Origin: an uncultured Erysipelotrichaceae bacterium
Lineage (GTDB): Bacteria > Bacillota_I > Bacilli_A > RF39 > UBA660
Assembly (NCBI GenBank): GCA_902764145.1
Contig: CACWUS010000014.1
Coordinates: 1-37,657 of the forward strand
Length of the DNA: 37,657 bases
Reading direction: 5' to 3'
Positions 34,150 to 37,657 of the stretch are shown here, piece after piece. Position 1 is the first letter of the stretch. Every line of letters begins with the position of its first letter. The position numbers and the translations under genes were made by a program. The notes under the pieces were generated by a model. The model ran no database searches. It had not been told where the DNA came from and saw nothing but the letters and a program-made list of their open reading frames with translations.

Positions 34150-34338
34150 CTATCTACTTAAACTATAATCTTCATAGTCACTTAAATCAAATCCATTATT
34201 GATTGCAATATTTAATAGTTCATTTGGACTTGCATTTTGAACCTCAATGACATCTGCATATGCTAGCGGATACATCGGTGTAGCACTACCAAAATAGTTT
34301 TCTAAGTCGTCTCTTAATTTTTCAATATCTATATTCAT
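34150..34338 (-). CDS. Small acidic protein of 62 residues, function unknown
   Basis: A small soluble acidic protein. The order 'NIDIEKLRDDLENYFGSA', 'YPLAYADVIEVQNASPNELLNIAINNGFDLSDYE' suggests helix, loop, helix, helix. I know of no assigned function. ATG 34338 is chosen with GGGAGTGG upstream; an upstream in-frame start would place ten more residues over the dacF terminator. It is followed by the FNT gene after 8 bases and is likely cotranscribed with it. Confidence 0.65.
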   Translation of the reverse strand: MNIDIEKLRDDLENYFGSATPMYPLAYADVIEVQNASPNELLNIAINNGFDLSDYEDYSLSR

Positions 34339-34366
34339 AAAACCACTCCCAAAATAATTATAGCAC

Positions 34367-34392
34367 AAAAAATGAGATGTTTATCTCATTTT
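34367..34392 (-). terminator. Terminator of dacF
   Basis: AAAATGAGAT-AAAC-ATCTCATTTT followed by TTG on the minus strand. The TGA stop of dacF is in the 5' arm. Confidence 0.85.
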
Positions 34393-35528
34393 AATCTAAC
34401 TCCACTAATAAGATCACTCAATAAATTATTAAATACTTTAAAAAAATTATTTTTTTTAATATTTTCTTTCACTATCAGATTATATTCATATATTTTTCCA
34501 TCATATTTAAGTTTTAATTTTCCAACAATATCATTTTTATTAATTGGTGCTTTTATATTATATATTTCCTTTTCAACATCATATTTTACATCTTTTATAT
34601 TTTTGTTTACGATTATGTTTACATCTCTATCTAAATAGTATTTAACTTCTCTATCCATTGCATTATCAACAATCATTATTTCTTCAAATTTGTCTTTTTT
34701 AAAAATACTTTCGCTACCATACATACTAAAACCATATTCCATCATAGAAATAGTATCACTATTTCTGTTTTCTTTTGTATCTTCGCCCATTACAATACTA
34801 ACAAGTCTCATATTATTCTTTTCCATAGTCGCAGTTAAACAATATAATGCCTTATCTGTATATCCTGTTTTAAGGCCATCAATACCATTATAAAATCTAA
34901 TTAATTTATTTGTATTAACTAACCAATGATTCTCACCACTAACTTCTATATAATCTTCATATGTACTTGTAATTTTTAAAACATATGGATATTTTAATAA
35001 TTCACGAGCAATTAAAGATAAATCATATGCGGTAGTATAATGGTCTTCTTCATCCAAACCATGAGGGTTTTTAAAATTAGTGTTCTTACATCCTAATTCT
35101 TTTGCTTTATCATTCATCATTTTTACAAAATTTTCCTCTGTACCACCTATATATTCTGAAATTGCAACAGCAGCATCATTAGCTGATGCTATACCTATTC
35201 CTTTAATTAATGTTTCTAGTTTAACTTTACTTCCCTCTTCTATAAAAATTTGAGTTCCACCCATACTAGACGCATTTTTAGAAATGTTAACTTCATCATT
35301 TAATTTAATTTTTCCATTTTCCAATGATTCCATTGTAAGTAATAATGTCATCATTTTAGTCATACTAGCAGGACTTCTTTTCTCATCCTTATTTTTTTCA
35401 TATATTATTTTTCCAGTTGTATTTTCAACTAAAATTGCACTTTTAGCAGTTTTAGCAATGTCTATTTCTTCTGCATTTACTATTAATACTGTAAGAAGAG
35501 CAAAAAAGAATAAAATAATTTTTTTCAT
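34386..35528 (-). CDS. dacF: D-alanyl-D-alanine carboxypeptidase (DacF/PBP5-type, peptidase S11)
   Basis: A 380-residue exported penicillin-binding protein that trims the terminal D-Ala of peptidoglycan pentapeptides. It has a signal peptide (1-19, ending LIVNAEE) and an S11 catalytic domain with SMTK (the SxxK nucleophile) at about 55-58, the SAN motif near 114-116, and KTG within 'DGLKTGYTDKA' near 220. A beta C-terminal domain follows, with an amphipathic end ('FFKVFNNLLSDLISGVRLK') that would attach it to the membrane face. Nucleophile and general base are intact. In Bacillus dacF is the first gene before spoIIAA-spoIIAB-sigF. Here related STAS/sigma genes lie 2.1 kb downstream. The ribosome binding site is TTGGTGAT. 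Confidence 0.9.
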   Translation of the reverse strand: MKKIILFFFALLTVLIVNAEEIDIAKTAKSAILVENTTGKIIYEKNKDEKRSPASMTKMMTLLLTMESLENGKIKLNDEVNISKNASSMGGTQIFIEEGSKVKLETLIKGIGIASANDAAVAISEYIGGTEENFVKMMNDKAKELGCKNTNFKNPHGLDEEDHYTTAYDLSLIARELLKYPYVLKITSTYEDYIEVSGENHWLVNTNKLIRFYNGIDGLKTGYTDKALYCLTATMEKNNMRLVSIVMGEDTKENRNSDTISMMEYGFSMYGSESIFKKDKFEEIMIVDNAMDREVKYYLDRDVNIIVNKNIKDVKYDVEKEIYNIKAPINKNDIVGKLKLKYDGKIYEYNLIVKENIKKNNFFKVFNNLLSDLISGVRLK

Positions 35529-35561
35529 ATTATCACCAATATAATTATATTTTTAGATAAT

Positions 35562-35586
35562 AAAAAAAGAACTCTATTATAGAGTT
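35562..35586 (-). terminator. Terminator of the hydrolase/helical-protein operon
   Basis: AACTCTAT-A-ATAGAGTT followed by CTTTTTTT on the minus strand, starting at the stop of the 35585 gene. Confidence 0.8.
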
Positions 35587-36178
35587 ATTCAAAAAGTGTT
35601 CCTTGATAATTTATTTCAGAATTAAGTTTATTAATCAAACTATCAACAGAGTCTAAATCAAATAAACCATTATGGTCTGTTCCAAATGTTGAAATAAGGA
35701 GTTCTTTATATTTCTTATATTTCATTTTTAAATATATATACTTTTCTAATGCAAATGTTTTATTTTTCATCAATTCAATAATATTATTTTCATGATTTGG
35801 TTTCATACTACATAATCTTTGATAATATGCATTTGCATTTTCCATGTTTTTTTGTATTTCTTCTAATTCACTACTACTAAGAGTTTCATTTTCATTCATA
35901 GATAAAACTACATTTCTGTTACATCTAACCATTTTATATGCAACATCTTTTAACATTTCAGCTAATTTATAAAATACAATAGCATACATATTTAATCTCT
36001 TTAAAATAATATTTAATGAAGGCGTATCTATCTGTTTGCTAACTACATTATAATAACTTTTAATTTTATTTGAAGAACTATATAAAAAGTCACTTAATTC
36101 TTCAAGTTGATTTTTTATATTTACCATTGAATTTTTATAATCACTTTTAACAAATAATAAATTTCCAATATCTTCCAT
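35585..36178 (-). CDS. Helical protein of 197 residues, partner of the hydrolase-like protein
   Basis: Not recognised. The whole protein is predicted helical, with long amphipathic stretches ('YKNSMVNIKNQLEELSDFLYSSSNKIKSYYNVV', 'NIILKRLNMYAIVFYKLAEMLKDVAYKMV', 'SELEEIQKNMENANAYYQRL', 'ALEKYIYLKMKYKKYKELL'). It has no signal peptide or TM segment. Its two N-terminal helices with a Ser/Tyr turn resemble WXG100/LXG-type helical hairpins in style only, and there is no WxG. It starts 12 bases after the hydrolase-like gene with GAGGAA upstream and is followed by a terminator, so the two form one operon. Confidence 0.6.
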   Translation of the reverse strand: MEDIGNLLFVKSDYKNSMVNIKNQLEELSDFLYSSSNKIKSYYNVVSKQIDTPSLNIILKRLNMYAIVFYKLAEMLKDVAYKMVRCNRNVVLSMNENETLSSSELEEIQKNMENANAYYQRLCSMKPNHENNIIELMKNKTFALEKYIYLKMKYKKYKELLISTFGTDHNGLFDLDSVDSLINKLNSEINYQGTLFE

Positions 36179-36189
36179 ATTATTCCTCT

Positions 36190-37452
36190 TTATATTTTAT
36201 CCTTTTTATCTAAAAAACTTGATTTATTAAAATCTTCTATTATATTTATATTATCTCTTAGTCTCTCTACACCTAAATTCAATTCTTTTTCTAAATTCAT
36301 ATATTCATTACTAGCAAATATTGCATTTTTTACTTCTATTTCTAATAAATGTTGCATATTTCCTATTAACCCATATATATTTAACAAAAGTTCATTTTCT
36401 TTAGGCAACAACTTAGATGTACTACTACTATCAATAAAACATCTTGATAGATTAGTATTCCAAATTCCTTCTAAACTTTCAATACTATTTATTAATTCAT
36501 AATCTACTTTCACATACATATTTTCTAAGTAGTCATAGACTCTTAATAATGATTCAGACGTACTTCCATATGATTGTGGATTCAATTTTGCTCCAACTAT
36601 ATCACTTAGCTTATATTCTGTCCATACTCCATTTTCAAGAATTCTTATTCTATAATTGATTTCTTCATTATTTTTTATATCTTCTAAATTAATTAAACCT
36701 TTTTGGTAATCTAACCATCCATCACTAGATACTCTTTTTAATATATCAGCATGCTGATAATTTCCATATATAAGTACAGGACTTATTCCTGCTCCAACTA
36801 AACTACTAATAATCTTCCCATCTTGACTATCAGGATTTAGAACCTTATTAATTCTATTATAGCTTTGTACAGTATCATTTCTGACAAAGTAAGTAATTTG
36901 TACATCATTTTCTTTCATTAATTTAAGTTCTTCATCAGTAAATTCATAATCAAAAAACGCTTGACCATGACTATATGTATCATAGAGATTCAATTCCATT
37001 TTATATGCAGATTTACTACCATTTTCTGCACTTTTAAGCACCGATAAAAATTGTTTTAAACTTGGAACTCCACCTGCACTACATGACTCAACTTTAGAGT
37101 AAATAAGATTTATATTTTTTTCATTTTCTATATATTGCATTAAATTATTTACTGAGTTTATTGCACTTGACATTTTATTAGGATCTGTATATATCTCTTT
37201 ATTATAATCTACAGATATTAAAATATTATTACTATTTGCATTTTCTATAAATTTTTTAACATATGGTTGGCTATTTCTTATATAACTACTTCCGTTACTT
37301 GAACCAGGCCAAAAAAATGTTGTTTCAACATTTTCAGTTAAATTTCCTGACTGTGGATAACATACATATATTTTAATATCATCAACTATATATAAATCTC
37401 CTATATATTTACCAGCTTCATCATATTGTTTACCTTCATAATTTATATTCAT
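36190..37452 (-). CDS. Divergent alpha/beta-hydrolase-like protein with helical C-terminus
   Basis: A 420-residue protein without a signal peptide. Residues 40-240 look like an alpha/beta hydrolase: 'TTFFWPGSSNGSSYI' (oxyanion region), 'NNILISVDYN', 'INLIYSKVESCSAGGVPSLKQFL' with candidate nucleophile Ser125 in an S-x-S-x-G elbow, a candidate acid near Asp193, and candidate His234 in 'LIYGNYQHADILKRV'. After an intermediate region, the last 120 residues are helical. ATG 37452 is chosen because GGAT lies 9 bases upstream; TTG 37461 and ATG 37458 are alternatives. A TATAAT box lies at 37471-37476. Substrate and role are unknown; it is paired with the helical protein downstream. Confidence 0.6.
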   Translation of the reverse strand: MNINYEGKQYDEAGKYIGDLYIVDDIKIYVCYPQSGNLTENVETTFFWPGSSNGSSYIRNSQPYVKKFIENANSNNILISVDYNKEIYTDPNKMSSAINSVNNLMQYIENEKNINLIYSKVESCSAGGVPSLKQFLSVLKSAENGSKSAYKMELNLYDTYSHGQAFFDYEFTDEELKLMKENDVQITYFVRNDTVQSYNRINKVLNPDSQDGKIISSLVGAGISPVLIYGNYQHADILKRVSSDGWLDYQKGLINLEDIKNNEEINYRIRILENGVWTEYKLSDIVGAKLNPQSYGSTSESLLRVYDYLENMYVKVDYELINSIESLEGIWNTNLSRCFIDSSSTSKLLPKENELLLNIYGLIGNMQHLLEIEVKNAIFASNEYMNLEKELNLGVERLRDNINIIEDFNKSSFLDKKDKI

Positions 37453-37470
37453 ATACATCAATCCATACTT

Positions 37471-37476
37471 ATTATA
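37471..37476 (-). promoter_or_regulatory. -10 box of the hydrolase/helical-protein operon
   Basis: TATAAT on the minus strand, preceded by a T-rich stretch without a good -35. The predicted start is near 37464, a dozen bases before ATG 37452. Confidence 0.45.
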
Positions 37477-37515
37477 TCAAATAAAAAAAACAACAAAAAA
37501 GATGTACGTTGATAT

Positions 37516-37549
37516 AAACCCCGTTTCTTGGACATAAGAAACGAGGTTT
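37516..37549 (+). promoter_or_regulatory. Hairpin hiding the transposase ribosome binding site
   Basis: AAACC-C-CGTTTCTT and AAGAAACG-A-GGTTT pair as a 13-bp stem with one C/A mismatch around the loop GGACAT. The GAGG ribosome binding site of the transposase (37543-37546) is in the 3' arm. Transcripts entering from outside would fold and hide it. Confidence 0.6.
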
Positions 37550-37553
37550 TATT

Positions 37554-37657
37554 ATGGCTAAAATAAATTATGAAGAAAGAATTAATTTATATTATGATAG
37601 AAAGAATGGAATGTCTTTTACTTCTTTAAAATCAAAATATGGTATCAATAAATCTGG
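37554..37657 (+). CDS. IS3-type transposase, N-terminal helix-turn-helix protein, partial
   Basis: 34 codons are present before the window ends (MAKINYEERINLYYDRKNGM followed by SFTSLKSKYGINKS). The 'EERINLYYDRKNGMSFTSLKSKYGI' segment is a helix-turn-helix typical of OrfA of IS3/IS150 elements, which binds the element ends. GAGG lies 7 bases before the ATG. The catalytic DDE part would be encoded to the right, outside this window. Confidence 0.7.
   Translation, partial: MAKINYEERINLYYDRKNGMSFTSLKSKYGINKS

Larger units (their letters stand above)
37503..37657 (+). mobile_element. Left end of an IS3-like insertion sequence, running off the right edge
   Basis: The element seems to begin at TGTACGTTGATATAAACC (37503), a TG-start end. 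A strong hairpin (37516-37549, containing TTGGACAT in its loop region) and a transposase start at 37554 follow. The right end is outside the window. The element differs from the one at the left edge in its terminal sequence and reading frame, so they are two different IS types. The boundary is inferred from sequence style. Confidence 0.65.

Noticed and set aside
36190..37452. LXG-type toxin call for the hydrolase-like gene
   Set aside because: There is no N-terminal LXG domain, no WxG motif and no type VII secretion gene in the window.
1..37657. CRISPR array, prophage, toxin-antitoxin pair or restriction system
   Set aside because: No regularly spaced repeats and no recognisable integrase, phage structural, nuclease or antitoxin genes are seen.

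Overview
This AT-rich window (roughly 70% A+T by eye) reads as part of a chromosome of a low-GC Firmicute. It is most likely an uncultured gut member of the Bacilli on the branch near the Mollicutes (RF39- or Erysipelotrichia-like); that placement is inferred from gene style and order, not from a search. The standard bacterial code is in use. TGA ends several genes (spoVS, the DnaJ-like gene, dacF), some inside or just before their terminators, and Trp is TGG throughout. Nearly every gene lies on the minus strand, so transcription runs from high to low coordinates. The exceptions are one small secreted protein (30692-31306) and a transposase fragment at the right edge.

Layout in transcription order. 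The right edge is the start of an IS element. Next come a two-gene module (a divergent alpha/beta-hydrolase-like protein and a helical protein, 35585-37452), dacF, a 62-residue protein, a formate/nitrite-type channel, a membrane-anchored exported protein, and a STAS protein overlapping a SigF/SigG-like sigma factor (31314-32293). This recalls the dacF-spoIIAA-spoIIAB-sigF locus of Bacillus, but the kinase/anti-sigma gene spoIIAB is absent and the STAS protein lacks the phosphorylated serine. After the lone plus-strand gene come a lipoprotein-like unknown, a DnaJ-domain protein, cdsA-rseP with two small genes and a tRNA-Arg(CCU), an unknown gene, the DNA glycosylase tag, and recD2 with a hidden microprotein gene downstream. 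These are followed by an AI-2E-type transporter, a six-helix membrane protein, spoVS, a DUF6273-like/pentapeptide-like protein, the c-di-AMP pair cdaA-cdaR and a charged coiled-coil protein.

The core block is L10 leader-rplJ-rplL-(rsmC-like)-rpoB-rpoC, in the order known from Bacillus, followed by a small candidate structured RNA and ffh. Downstream of ffh is a three-gene envelope operon (substrate-binding/VWA protein, XpaC-family protein, membrane-anchored solute-binding-like protein). A CotD-like coat gene, a Nudix hydrolase, a VanZ-like protein and a GNAT acetyltransferase follow. The left edge is the end of a second IS element, so the window is probably a contig broken at IS repeats.

Main points for a second look: (1) RpoB carries Lys and Asp at the positions of E. 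coli Gln513 and His526, both known rifampicin-resistance substitutions; (2) the STAS/sigma pair without an anti-sigma factor; (3) a compact RNA of about 70 nt with its own promoter and terminator between rpoC and ffh; (4) the VWA/XpaC/solute-binding operon; (5) the hydrolase/helical pair; (6) a microprotein that may use an ATT start. No CRISPR array, rRNA or prophage is visible. The longest gap between annotated genes is the 252 bases between ffh and rpoC, which hold the RNA.
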